NCBI GenBank assembly: GCA_003241055.1
Contig: QFOD01000013.1
Span: 75,685-139,684, forward strand
Source: Roseateles depolymerans
Lineage (GTDB): Bacteria > Pseudomonadota > Gammaproteobacteria > Burkholderiales > Burkholderiaceae_C
DNA: 64,000 bases
Reading direction: 5' to 3'
Made by a program: the position numbers and the translations under genes. The notes beneath the pieces are model-generated. The model saw only the letters and a list, made by a program, of their open reading frames with translations, had not been told where the DNA came from and made no database searches. Positions within the stretch are counted from its first letter, which is position 1, and every line of letters begins with the position of its first letter. Positions 34,032-42,897 of this stretch are shown piece by piece.

Positions 34032-37000
34032 ATGCCTGCCGCACTGACCGCCGCTCTCCAGCCGCCTTGCCTGCGCATGCTGGGTGGCTTCGAGTTGCTG
34101 GATGCGCGGGGACAGGTATTGCCCCTGCCGTACGACAAAGCGCGTGCGCTGCTCGCGCTGCTGTGCATGCAGAGCGGCGCGTTGGAGCGCGAGCCACTTG
34201 CCGTGCTGTTGTGGCCCGATTCGGCGCCCGCGCAGGCACGTGCCAACCTGCGCCGTGCGCTGTACGACCTGCGCCGTGGCCTGGCCGAGCTCTGGCCCTC
34301 GTTGCAGTTGGAGCCCTTGCGGAGTGACAAAAAACGGGTGCAGCTCAGTGACGGCCTGCCCTGGCAGATCGATTGCCGGGAGTTCAGCCTGGCCCAGCTG
34401 GACGCGACCACACCGTTGCCCGAGGCACGCCGCGCGGCGCTGCAGCGCGCGGTGGCGCTCTACCGTGGGCCGCTGCTGGCCGGGCTGAGCCTGGACGATG
34501 CGCCAGGCTTCGAAGCCTGGCTGGCGCCACGCCGTGAGGCCCTGCAGCGCCAGGCCCTGCAAAGCCTGCACGAGCTGGGCGAGCTGCTGGAACAGCGGGG
34601 CGAGCACACGCTGGCGCTGGACTGCGCGCGGCGCACCCTGGCCCTGGACCCCTGGTGCGAACAGGCGCTGCGCCTCAGCCTGCGCCTGCAGGCGGCCCGG
34701 CAACCCGCCCAGGCCCTGGCGCAGTTCGAGCAATTCAGCCAGCGTCTGCAAACGGAGCTGGGCCTGCAGCCACAACCCGAAACACAGGCGCTGGTCCAGC
34801 GCCTGCGCCAACCGGCACCGGTGGCCGCAGCGGGCACGGCGAGGGGGGCGCAGCGTCGCCGCGTCGTCGCCCTGGCCTGCGAATGGGACGCCCCCGCCGA
34901 GACCCTGCAGGAGCTCGATGCGGAGCAGCTGGCCACGCGGCTGCAGCAAGGCCTGGAGCGGGCGTGTGCACGGCTGCAAGCCCAAGGCGCCTGGGTGCAA
35001 CGCGCCGAGGGCGGCGAACTGCTGGCCTTTTTCGGCCATCCGCGCGCGCTGGAACACGCGCCCCGTCTGGCGCTGGATGCTGCGCTGGCCCTGTGCCAGG
35101 CGGGCCGCCGGCACGACGGGCTGGCCCCGCGGCTGGGGCTGCATGTGGGCTGGGTGCACAGCCTGCCGGAGCAACGCTCACCCGACAGCGTGGGCACGCT
35201 CTCCCGCGAGGCGCGGCGGCTGGCCTGGCTGGCCCGGCCCGGCAGCGCACGGGTCAGCGCGGCGCTGAGCGAGCTGAGCCTGCGTCACCACCGCTTCCAC
35301 CCCGCCGCGGACGGTAGCGCGGAGCTGCAGGACGCTCTCGGCCCTCGGGCCCTGCCGACCACGCTGCCGCCCATGGTCGGGCGCGAGGCCGAGCTGGCAG
35401 CGCTGCTCGATCACTGGCATGCGGCGCGCGAGGGTTCGCAGGCCGTCTGGATCGAGGCCGAGCCTGGCCTGGGCAAGACCCGGCTGCTGCACGCGCTGTG
35501 CGAGGCGCTGACCGATTGCGAAGGCAGCACCCTGCGACAGCGGCAGCTGGCTTGCCAGCCGGAGTTCAGCCACAGCCCCTGGCATCCCATCGTCGCCGCC
35601 TTGCAGCGCGGCATGGGCCAGTTCGGCCGCGGGGGCGAAGACAGCGCCGACGCGCAGGCCGCGCTGCGGGGCTTGCTGGAGCGTGCCGGGCTGGACCCCG
35701 CCGTCTGCCTGGAAGCGCTGACCCAGCTGCTGCCGTCACCCGCAGCCCCCACCCGGCCGCAAGGCAGCGGCATCAACAAGCGCAGCTTGCAGTTGCTGCT
35801 GCTGGCGCTGTTCGAAGGGCTGGCCCGGGGCCGGCCGCAGCTGGTGATCATCGAGGACCTGCACTGGGCCGATGCCTCCACCCTTGAACTGCTGGCCCTG
35901 TACCTGCACCGCCCCACGGCCGAGCGCAGCCCGGGCCTGATCGTGCTGAGCTCGCGTGAGCCGCCGCCGCCCAGCCTGGCCGGCGTCCTGCAGGGGCAGC
36001 TGCGGCTGCGCCCACTGGACGCGCCCGAGATGCAGCGCCTCATCGGGCAACTGGCGCAGGCTCCCGACAGCAGCGCGGCACGCCAGCAAGTGCTGCAGCG
36101 TGCGCAGGGTGTGCCGCTGTTTGCCCAGGAGCTGGCCCGCTCGCTGCACCTGAGCCCTCAGGAGCGGGTGCCCGCCACGCTGTGGGACTTGCTGGCCGCG
36201 CGCCTGGACCGCCTGCCTGCCGATGCGCGCCGCCTGGCGCAATGTGCCGCGGTGCTGGGCAGCCATGGCGACACCGCCCTGCTGCAAGCCATGCAGGACA
36301 GCCCGGCGCCGCAGTTGGCGGCCGAGCTGGCGCTGCTGGCCCGCGAGGGCCTGCTGCACGCCCAGGTGGGCAGCCATTGGCAGTTCCGCCATGCGCTCTT
36401 CCGTGACGCCGCCTACGAATCGCTGACCGCCAGCGAGCGGCGCGCCCTGCACCGGCGCGCCGCCGAGGCGTTGCTGGGGACCTTCGCCAGCCGCGCCGCC
36501 GACGAGCCCGAGCTGTTGGCCCACCACCTGCAGGCCAGTGGCGATGCCGCCGCGGCGCATTACTGGCTGCAGGCGGGCCGTCGCGCTGCCGGGCAGTCGG
36601 CCCATGTGGAAGCCCGCCATCTGCTCGAGCAAGGCCTGCAATCCCTGGCCATCGCCGATGCAGATGCGGCCCTGGTCCAGCGCCTGCACACCCCGCTGCT
36701 GCTGCAGCAGGGCAACAGCCTGCTGGCGCTGGAAGGCTATGGCTCGCCGGCCGCACGGCGCTGCTTCGAGCAGGCGCTGGCTGCCAGCCAGCGCAGCGCG
36801 GCCGGCGAGCTGCGCTTCCAGGCGCTGTGGGGCCTGTGGCTGGGCAGCCGCAGCGGCCCGAATGAATCGCCTGGTGCCCTGCAGCTGGCCGAGCAGCTGG
36901 GGCAGGAGGCGCAGCGCAGCGGCGACCCGGCCGCGGCGGTGCAGGCCGGCTATGCGCTGGGCAACAACCTGTTCTTCCTCGGCCGGCTGCAGGCCAGCGC

Positions 37001-37751
37001 CGAGGCTCTGCGAGCCGCGGCAGAGGCCGGTGACCGGCTGCCCGCCAGCCGTCTGCTGACGCGCTACGGCGAGCATGGAGGCATCGACGCGCGCGCCATG
37101 CTGAGCTGGCCGCTGGCCCTTCAGGGGCAGGCCGCCGAGGCCCAGGCCCAGGTCCAGCAGGCACTGACGCAGGCGCGTGCGCTGGGCCATGCCCAGACCC
37201 TGGGCTTCGCGCTGACCATGGGCGCGGTGATGCACCGCCATCTGTGCCAGCCGGACCAGGCCCTGCCGCTGTGCCAGGAGTTGCTGACCCTGGCCGACAA
37301 GCATGACCTGGCACTGTGGCGCGCGGTCGCCCTGCTGGTGCTGGGCTGGGTGCGCGCCGAACGCGGCGACGCCGAAGGCCTGGCTCTGGTTGAACAGGCG
37401 GTGGCGGCCTCGGCCGTGGCCATGCCCGGCACCGAGCCCACCTTCTTGTCCTTTCTGGTCGCGGCCCAGCTGCGCCTGGGCTTGCATCGGCAGGCGCTGG
37501 TGCGTGTCGACGAAGCCCTGGCCAAGGCGCCCGAGCGCCAGGAGCTCTATCTGATGCCGGAGCTGTTGCGCCTGCGCGCCCAGGCCGCCCAGGCCGGCGG
37601 CGCCGACGCGGCGACCGTCCAGGCCTTGCTGGATCAGGCCGAAGCGGCCGCGCGCCAGATGGGTGCCGGGCTGCTGTGCCAACGCATCGCTGCGCAGCGT
37701 TTGGGTGATTCAACGAAAAATCAACGCGGGCCACGCAAGATCCCCAGCTGA
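34032..37751 (+). CDS. BTAD / degenerate cyclase / AAA / TPR signalling regulator
   Basis: A 1239-residue putative transcriptional activator. Segments in order: winged-helix DNA-binding domain (about 12-105, LGGFELLDARGQVLPLPYDK), bacterial transcriptional activation domain of TPR type (about 115-255), a segment of class-III cyclase character that has lost its metal-binding residues (about 275-420; AEGGELLAFFGHPRALEHAP), a STAND/AAA_16 ATPase (P-loop EPGLGKTRLLHAL near 478; Walker B LVIIEDLHWAD near 603), and a long TPR solenoid to the end. There is no LuxR tail. It is followed by a partner-switching kinase and antagonist. The signal and targets are unknown. Confidence 0.85.
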   Translation: MPAALTAALQPPCLRMLGGFELLDARGQVLPLPYDKARALLALLCMQSGALEREPLAVLLWPDSAPAQARANLRRALYDLRRGLAELWPSLQLEPLRSDKKRVQLSDGLPWQIDCREFSLAQLDATTPLPEARRAALQRAVALYRGPLLAGLSLDDAPGFEAWLAPRREALQRQALQSLHELGELLEQRGEHTLALDCARRTLALDPWCEQALRLSLRLQAARQPAQALAQFEQFSQRLQTELGLQPQPETQALVQRLRQPAPVAAAGTARGAQRRRVVALACEWDAPAETLQELDAEQLATRLQQGLERACARLQAQGAWVQRAEGGELLAFFGHPRALEHAPRLALDAALALCQAGRRHDGLAPRLGLHVGWVHSLPEQRSPDSVGTLSREARRLAWLARPGSARVSAALSELSLRHHRFHPAADGSAELQDALGPRALPTTLPPMVGREAELAALLDHWHAAREGSQAVWIEAEPGLGKTRLLHALCEALTDCEGSTLRQRQLACQPEFSHSPWHPIVAALQRGMGQFGRGGEDSADAQAALRGLLERAGLDPAVCLEALTQLLPSPAAPTRPQGSGINKRSLQLLLLALFEGLARGRPQLVIIEDLHWADASTLELLALYLHRPTAERSPGLIVLSSREPPPPSLAGVLQGQLRLRPLDAPEMQRLIGQLAQAPDSSAARQQVLQRAQGVPLFAQELARSLHLSPQERVPATLWDLLAARLDRLPADARRLAQCAAVLGSHGDTALLQAMQDSPAPQLAAELALLAREGLLHAQVGSHWQFRHALFRDAAYESLTASERRALHRRAAEALLGTFASRAADEPELLAHHLQASGDAAAAHYWLQAGRRAAGQSAHVEARHLLEQGLQSLAIADADAALVQRLHTPLLLQQGNSLLALEGYGSPAARRCFEQALAASQRSAAGELRFQALWGLWLGSRSGPNESPGALQLAEQLGQEAQRSGDPAAAVQAGYALGNNLFFLGRLQASAEALRAAAEAGDRLPASRLLTRYGEHGGIDARAMLSWPLALQGQAAEAQAQVQQALTQARALGHAQTLGFALTMGAVMHRHLCQPDQALPLCQELLTLADKHDLALWRAVALLVLGWVRAERGDAEGLALVEQAVAASAVAMPGTEPTFLSFLVAAQLRLGLHRQALVRVDEALAKAPERQELYLMPELLRLRAQAAQAGGADAATVQALLDQAEAAARQMGAGLLCQRIAAQRLGDSTKNQRGPRKIPS

Positions 37752-37854
37752 CCCGCCCGCGAGGGCGTCATCACTTCCCGGGAGCCCATGCGTCCAGACT
37801 GCAGGATCGCCAGCGCCGGCCGGCCTCCACCGCCTTGACCCAGGAGCGCGCGAC

Positions 37855-38298
37855 ATGGGCAGTGCCCCTCTGCAACTGAAGAACAAGACGCTGCTGCTCA
37901 GCTATCGCCTGGCCAGCCGTGTCGATGAGCTGGCGCCGCTGGCCAGGGCCGTGAACAACGCCATGGCCCAGCGCCCCGACCTGGCGCATACGGTCAACCT
38001 CTGCCTGGAGGAGCTGATCGTCAATCTCATCGAGCACGGCCTGGGCGGCGCAGCGGATCGACAGATCCAGATCCGTCTTTCCCGCAGCAACGACTGGCTG
38101 GAGGTGACGCTCAAGGACGATGCGCCGCCGTTCGATCCCTTCATCGAGACGCCCGCACCGGCGCTGGACACCGGGGTGGACTCGCGCGTCATCGGCGGCC
38201 TGGGCGTGCACCTGGTGAAGTCGCTGATGGACGACGTGCGGACCTTCTCCGACGGCAGCGGCAACCTGATCGCGCTGTTCAAAGCCCTCAAGCACTGA
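37855..38298 (+). CDS. RsbW-like anti-sigma serine kinase
   Basis: A 147-residue protein of the HATPase_c_2 class. The N-box is LCLEELIVNLIEHG and the G-type loop is VIGGLGVHLVKSLMDDV. Such proteins phosphorylate a STAS antagonist and sequester a sigma factor or another partner. The start at 37855 has AGGAG eight bases upstream; the frame is open from 37663 but overlaps the previous gene. It stands 41 bases before the STAS gene, its expected partner. No sigma-factor or phosphatase gene is next to them. Confidence 0.9.
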   Translation: MGSAPLQLKNKTLLLSYRLASRVDELAPLARAVNNAMAQRPDLAHTVNLCLEELIVNLIEHGLGGAADRQIQIRLSRSNDWLEVTLKDDAPPFDPFIETPAPALDTGVDSRVIGGLGVHLVKSLMDDVRTFSDGSGNLIALFKALKH

Positions 38299-38339
38299 GG
38301 AGCGAGCTCGCACAGGAACCCATCCTGACAGTCCCACCG

Positions 38340-38687
38340 ATGAGCTTCCAACACCAACTCAGCGAAGACCAGGGCTGCCAGCTGCTGGCGCTCCGGGGCC
38401 GCATCGACAGCGCCGCTGCCCCCCTGTTCGGGCAGGCCGTGCTGGATCTGTTCGACGCCCCCGGCCGCCGCGTCGTGCTGGACTTCGGCGCGGTGGACTA
38501 CATCTCCAGCGCCGGCCTGCGCGTGGTGTTGATGGCCGCCAAACGCGCCCGCCAGGGCCAGGGCCGGCTGCTGCTGTGCGCCCTGCCTCGGCAGGTGCGC
38601 GAGGTGTTCGAGATCAGCGGCTTCCTGAAGATCATCGAGGCGGTGGACGAGCGCGCCAGCGCGCTGCGTCAGCTGGCGATGTCCTGA
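38340..38687 (+). CDS. STAS-domain anti-sigma factor antagonist
   Basis: A 115-residue single STAS domain of the SpoIIAA/RsbV type. The phospho-acceptor serine lies in VDYISSAGLRVVLMA, the conserved position. It is the natural substrate of the RsbW-like kinase encoded upstream; together they form a partner-switch. It is separated from the downstream lipoprotein gene by 116 bases containing a weak terminator-like hairpin. Confidence 0.92.
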   Translation: MSFQHQLSEDQGCQLLALRGRIDSAAAPLFGQAVLDLFDAPGRRVVLDFGAVDYISSAGLRVVLMAAKRARQGQGRLLLCALPRQVREVFEISGFLKIIEAVDERASALRQLAMS

Positions 38688-38700
38688 TCGACCGCGCGGC

Positions 38701-38734
38701 GCCGGCTGGCCGGGCCCCGAGCCGGCTCCTCTTT
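38701..38734 (+). terminator. Weak terminator-like hairpin after the STAS gene
   Basis: Arms GCCGGCT / AGCCGGC (38701-38707, 38720-38726) with a 12-base loop, followed by the pyrimidine stretch TCCTCTTT. The T-run is interrupted. Confidence 0.35.
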
Positions 38735-38803
38735 CAACGCTGTATCAACGCCTGCCCGCTAGCCTGCCGACCAGCCGAAGGACGCAAGCAAAGAGGGATC
38801 GAG

Positions 38804-41446
38804 ATGGAGCAACATGACAAGGACACGCGACCACCGCGTCGGTGTCGCGGACTGGCCGCAGCCCTGGTGCTGCTGACGCTGGCGGCTTGCGGGGGCAACG
38901 CGCCCGATGAGAGCGTGGCCAGCGTGCAGGCCATCCTGACCAAGATCAACGCCGCCAGCACCAGCCAGTGCGCCTATGGTGGCCAGCTGCTGCAAACCGG
39001 CTCGGATCTGAACGGCAACGGCACGCTGGACAGCAACGAAATCACCAGCGCGCAGTACGTCTGCAACGGCAACCCCGGTCAGCAGGCCCTGCTGGACCTG
39101 CAGACCGAGCCGGCCGGCAGCCATTGCAGCCAGGGCGGCACGCGTATCGCCAGTGGTCTGGATGCCAATGGCAACAAGGTGCTCGACAGCAGCGAGATCA
39201 TGGCCACCGCCTATGTCTGCAACGGTAAGGACGGCAAGGACGGCAACAGCGCCAGCGGCACCACGGCCCTGGCCCTGCTGGCCGTGGACGAAGAGCCGGC
39301 CGGCGGCAACTGCCCCGCCGGTGGCACGCGCCTCTCCACCGGGCTGGACAGCAATGGCAATGGCGTGCTCGATGCCGCCGAGATCAGCAGCACCCGCCAC
39401 ATCTGCAATGGCAGCAGTTCGAGCCAGAGCCAGCTGTTCACCCTCAGCGACGAGCCCAGCGGCAGCTACTGTGCCAATGGCGGCAAGCGCATCGACATGG
39501 GCCGCGATCTGAACGGCAACCAGCTGCTCGACGCCAGCGAGGTCACCAGCAGCGCGCGCATCTGCAACGGCAGCACGGGCAGCGCCGGCGCCAGCGGCAG
39601 CAATGGGAGCAACGGCAGTAACGGCAGCAATGGCCAGACCAGCCTGCTCACGATGAGCGCCGAGGCGGCCGGAGCGAACTGCACGAATGGTGGACGCAAG
39701 CTCAGCAGCGGGCTGGACGCCAACAGCAACGGCACGCTGGAGGCCAGCGAGGTCAGCGCCACCAGCTATGTCTGCAACGGCGGCAGCGGCCTGAACTCGC
39801 TGATCCGCATCAGCAATGAGGCCGCGGGTGCCAACTGCACCAACGGCGGCAAGAAGATCGAGAGCGGCCTGGACAGCAACGGCAACAGCACGCTGGACGG
39901 CAGCGAGGTCAGCGCCAGCGCCTATGTCTGCAACGGCGCCACCGGTGCTGCCGGCCGCAACTCGCTGGTGGACGTGGTCGCCGAGGCGGCGGGGGCCAAC
40001 TGCGCCACCGGTGGCAAGCGGATCAACAGTGGCGTGGACAGCAACGGCAACGGCTCGCTGGACAGCGGCGAGATCAGTGCCAGCAGCTATGTCTGCAATG
40101 GCGCGAGCGGCCAGAACTCGCTGCTGGCGGTCGCCGACGAGACCGCGGGCGCCAACTGCAGCGCCGGCGGCAAGAAGATCACCAGCGGCCTGGACGCCAA
40201 CGGCAATGGCACGCTGGACAGCGGCGAGGTCACTGCCACCGCCTTTGTCTGCAACGGCAGCAGCGGCGCCGACCTGAGCTACCAGACGGTCAGCGCCAGC
40301 AGCACGGTCATGGCCGGCAACAAGGGCTACATCGTCACCAGCACCGACGAGGCCGAGCTGCTGCTGCCGGCCTCGCCCACGGTGGGCGACCGCGTGGCCG
40401 TGACGGGCGCCGGCACCGGCGGCTGGCGCATCACGCAGAACAGCGGCCAGCACATCGACGCCACCGCGCTGGGCGCGCAGGGCATCAACTGGGGCTACAC
40501 CAGCAGTGCCGCCAATGTCGAGTCCTTGGCCAGCTCGGCCAATGGCATGCGTCTGGTGGCGCATATCGACTCGGCTGGCTCGGTGCAGCTCTCCGACGAT
40601 GCCGGGCTCAGCTGGTACAGCCGCAGCAGCCCCCGGCTGTTCCGCGTGGCCAGCTCGGCCGATGGCAACCGGTTGTTCGGCGGCGAACGCTCGGGCAAGC
40701 TCTACACCTCGGTGGATCGCGGGCTGAACTGGGTGGCGCATGAAAGTGATCGCGACTGGTGGACCGTGGCCTCCTCGGCCGACGGCCAGGTGCTGCTGGC
40801 CGGCGGCCCGGGCATCCAGCTCTACGTCTCGACCGATGGCGGCAACAGCTGGACCGCACGCGAATCGGCGCGTCAGTGGTATTCGTCCGCCGTCTCGGCC
40901 GACGGCAGCGTGATGCTGGCCGGCGACTTCGGCGGCCAGCTCTATGTCTCGACCGACAGCGGCGTGACCTGGACCGCGCGTGGCCCTAGCAAGTCCTGGC
41001 GCGGCGTGGCCATGTCCTCAGACGGCCGCACCATGCTGGCTGGTCCGATGAGCGACTACCTGTACGTGAGCACCGACGGCGGCCAGACCTGGGAGGCGCG
41101 CGGCGCGTCGCGCTCGTGGTCCCGCGTCAGCGTCTCTGGCGACGGCGACAAGTTGCTTGCCTTCGTCGACACCGGCGGCGCGAGCTGGTCGCTCAATGGC
41201 GGCTGGAACTGGGCCACACCGCCTGGCTCGAGCGGCGACAGCTGGTCGAAGGGCGCGCTGTCGACCGACGGCAAGCGCCTGCTCGCGGCCAGCGTCAGCC
41301 GGCTGGTGGTGGTGGCCGATGGCCGCAGCAGCCAGGGCAGCAGCGGCAGCCTCAGCGGCGAAGCCAGCAGCGCCGTGATGCTGCAGTACGTGGGCAACGG
41401 CCGCTGGCTGGCGCTGAGCGGCAGCGGCGCGATGACGGCCCGGTGA
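38804..41446 (+). CDS. Lipoprotein with eight DUF7151-type repeats and a beta-propeller-like C-terminus
   Basis: An 880-residue secreted protein. The lipoprotein signal ends LTLAACGG (Cys near 29). Residues about 43-485 hold eight repeats of about 45-60 residues, each with a Cys near the start, a 12-residue acidic loop of EF-hand form (for example DLNGNGTLDSNE) and a closing VCNG or ICNG. Collagen-like Gly/Ser linkers separate some of them (GASGSNGSNGSNGSN). The C-terminal half (about 580-880) has BNR/Asp-box repeats (YVSTDGGNSWTA, YVSTDSGVTWTA), as in sialidase-type propellers. Start chosen at 38804 for its signal peptide. It is probably a surface or outer-membrane protein; function unknown. 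Confidence 0.85.
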   Translation: MEQHDKDTRPPRRCRGLAAALVLLTLAACGGNAPDESVASVQAILTKINAASTSQCAYGGQLLQTGSDLNGNGTLDSNEITSAQYVCNGNPGQQALLDLQTEPAGSHCSQGGTRIASGLDANGNKVLDSSEIMATAYVCNGKDGKDGNSASGTTALALLAVDEEPAGGNCPAGGTRLSTGLDSNGNGVLDAAEISSTRHICNGSSSSQSQLFTLSDEPSGSYCANGGKRIDMGRDLNGNQLLDASEVTSSARICNGSTGSAGASGSNGSNGSNGSNGQTSLLTMSAEAAGANCTNGGRKLSSGLDANSNGTLEASEVSATSYVCNGGSGLNSLIRISNEAAGANCTNGGKKIESGLDSNGNSTLDGSEVSASAYVCNGATGAAGRNSLVDVVAEAAGANCATGGKRINSGVDSNGNGSLDSGEISASSYVCNGASGQNSLLAVADETAGANCSAGGKKITSGLDANGNGTLDSGEVTATAFVCNGSSGADLSYQTVSASSTVMAGNKGYIVTSTDEAELLLPASPTVGDRVAVTGAGTGGWRITQNSGQHIDATALGAQGINWGYTSSAANVESLASSANGMRLVAHIDSAGSVQLSDDAGLSWYSRSSPRLFRVASSADGNRLFGGERSGKLYTSVDRGLNWVAHESDRDWWTVASSADGQVLLAGGPGIQLYVSTDGGNSWTARESARQWYSSAVSADGSVMLAGDFGGQLYVSTDSGVTWTARGPSKSWRGVAMSSDGRTMLAGPMSDYLYVSTDGGQTWEARGASRSWSRVSVSGDGDKLLAFVDTGGASWSLNGGWNWATPPGSSGDSWSKGALSTDGKRLLAASVSRLVVVADGRSSQGSSGSLSGEASSAVMLQYVGNGRWLALSGSGAMTAR
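38930..40258 (+). repeat. Eight tandem DUF7151-type repeats with EF-hand-like loops
   Basis: Coding repeats of about 140-190 bases inside the lipoprotein gene. Each has the pattern C-x(3-5)-GG, G-x-D-x-N-x-N-G-x-L-D/E-x-x-E, and V/I-CNG. The DNA carries recurring GGCAACGGC-type cores, which could promote copy-number change by recombination. Confidence 0.85.
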
Positions 41447-41461
41447 CGGGGTGCCAGCAAC

Positions 41462-41481
41462 GGCAGGCCCGCCGGCCTGCC
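41462..41481. terminator. Bidirectional hairpin between convergent genes
   Basis: Perfect eight-base arms GGCAGGCC / GGCCTGCC with loop CGCC, between the lipoprotein stop and the kinase stop. There is no T-run on either side, so only weak termination is expected. Confidence 0.35.
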
Positions 41482-41520
41482 CTTCTGGGCTGCCAGCGGG
41501 CAGCAGGCAGCAGGGGCCTG

Positions 41521-42897
41521 CTACACCTGCGGCCCGGTGTGTCGCGAGAGCACCAGGCACAGCCCCGGCTCCAGGCGTCGCGCCGCCAGCTGCCAGCCGT
41601 GCGCGTCGGCGATCTCCTGGCAGATGGCCAGGCCCAGTCCTGCACCATGGTCGCGGCGATGAGCGCCGCGCCAGAAGCGCGTGAAGAGGCGGGGCAGCTG
41701 GTCGGGTGTGACGCCACGGCCCTGGTCGCGAACGCTGAGCCCGTCGGGCGTCACGTTCAGGCACACCGCCGTGCCGGCCGGCGCGTGCTGGAGGGCGTTT
41801 TCCAGCAGGTTCTTCAGCAGCGTGAAGAGCGCGCCACGGTCGCTCTGCCACAGGACGGCGTCGTCCGGCACGTTCAGCTCCAGCCGGACCGTGGCGGCGT
41901 CGGCCATGCGGCGCAGGTAGCCGATGGCCTCCCGCGCCACGTCGCGCACATCGGTGGGGGCGAACTGGTAGTTGTGTGCCTCGCTGGCTTCGGCCAGCAG
42001 CAGCAATTGCTGTACCTGCCGGGTCATGTGCTCCACGTCCTTCAACAGCGCGTCGCGGTCGGTGTGCGGGGCCAGCAGTTCGATCTGCGCACGGATCAGT
42101 GCCAGCGGCGTCTTCAGCTCGTGCGCGGCCGTGGCGAGGAACTCCTGCTGCACCCGGTAGCCCTGCTCCACGCGCTCCAGCACGCGGTTGAAGCTGTCCA
42201 CCAGCGGCCCGATCTCGGTCGGCACGCGGTCGCTGGGCAGGCGCTCGTGCAGCGAACGCGGCGAGATGGCCGCGGCCGAGGCCGACACCGCCTGCAAAGG
42301 CTTCTTCACGTAGCGCATGGTCACGAAGGCGCACACACCGAACACGAACAGCAGCACCGCGCTGAACAGCCCGATGCCTATGCCCATGAACGGCAGCGCG
42401 ATCTCCAGACGCAACAGCTCGGCCAGCCGGGCCGTGGCCGCCATCTGGAAATACCAGGTGCGCCCGTTGTGGTCGAGGGGTTGGGTGGCCCCGCGGAACT
42501 GTTGGCCGTCGCGCTCGTAGCTGAAGCCGCCACGCTGGAGCGGCAGCACGGGCGCCGGCCAGAAGGCGTCGCCGGCGGCGGACTGGAGCACGACGCGGCC
42601 GCTGCCATCCATCACGCGGAAGGCCAGGTCGTCCTTCATCGAGTCGAACATCCAGACGATCTTCTGCAGGTCTTCGTTGAAGCCGATCGGCAGGCCGGCG
42701 GCGTCAAAGACGATGTCGTCCACCAGGTTCTCGGCATGCTGGTTGATGTCCTCATAGACGAAGACCGGGCTGTTGAACTTCAACAGCCCCTCAATGGCAG
42801 CCACCAGCAGCAGCACGCTGATCAGTACGCCGGCGACGTAGGCCAGCATGACGCGGGCGCTGAGGCTATTCGTCCAGCCCCGCTTCACGAACGGCAT
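41521..42897 (-). CDS. Sensor histidine kinase (QseC/PmrB-like)
   Basis: A 458-residue kinase with two transmembrane segments (about 17-38 and 168-195) enclosing a periplasmic sensor of about 125 residues. A HAMP domain with VTMRYVKKPLQAVSASAAAI follows, then a dimerisation domain with FLATAAHELKTPLALIRAQI (phospho-acceptor His) and an HATPase domain with NLLENALQHAP, VRDQGRGV and GAGLGLAICQEIA. It overlaps its response regulator by 32 bases and is the last gene of a mipA-regulator-kinase operon divergent from an efflux operon. Confidence 0.94.
   Translation of the reverse strand: MPFVKRGWTNSLSARVMLAYVAGVLISVLLLVAAIEGLLKFNSPVFVYEDINQHAENLVDDIVFDAAGLPIGFNEDLQKIVWMFDSMKDDLAFRVMDGSGRVVLQSAAGDAFWPAPVLPLQRGGFSYERDGQQFRGATQPLDHNGRTWYFQMAATARLAELLRLEIALPFMGIGIGLFSAVLLFVFGVCAFVTMRYVKKPLQAVSASAAAISPRSLHERLPSDRVPTEIGPLVDSFNRVLERVEQGYRVQQEFLATAAHELKTPLALIRAQIELLAPHTDRDALLKDVEHMTRQVQQLLLLAEASEAHNYQFAPTDVRDVAREAIGYLRRMADAATVRLELNVPDDAVLWQSDRGALFTLLKNLLENALQHAPAGTAVCLNVTPDGLSVRDQGRGVTPDQLPRLFTRFWRGAHRRDHGAGLGLAICQEIADAHGWQLAARRLEPGLCLVLSRHTGPQV

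Noticed and set aside
35736..37682. A minus-strand open frame of 648 codons opposite the BTAD regulator
   Set aside because: Composition is that of an antisense shadow (Gln/Gly/Arg-rich); no start signal or domain.
38930..40258. Regular repeats suggesting a CRISPR array
   Set aside because: The repeats are in frame, code for DUF7151-type units and have no constant spacer length or identical repeat sequence.
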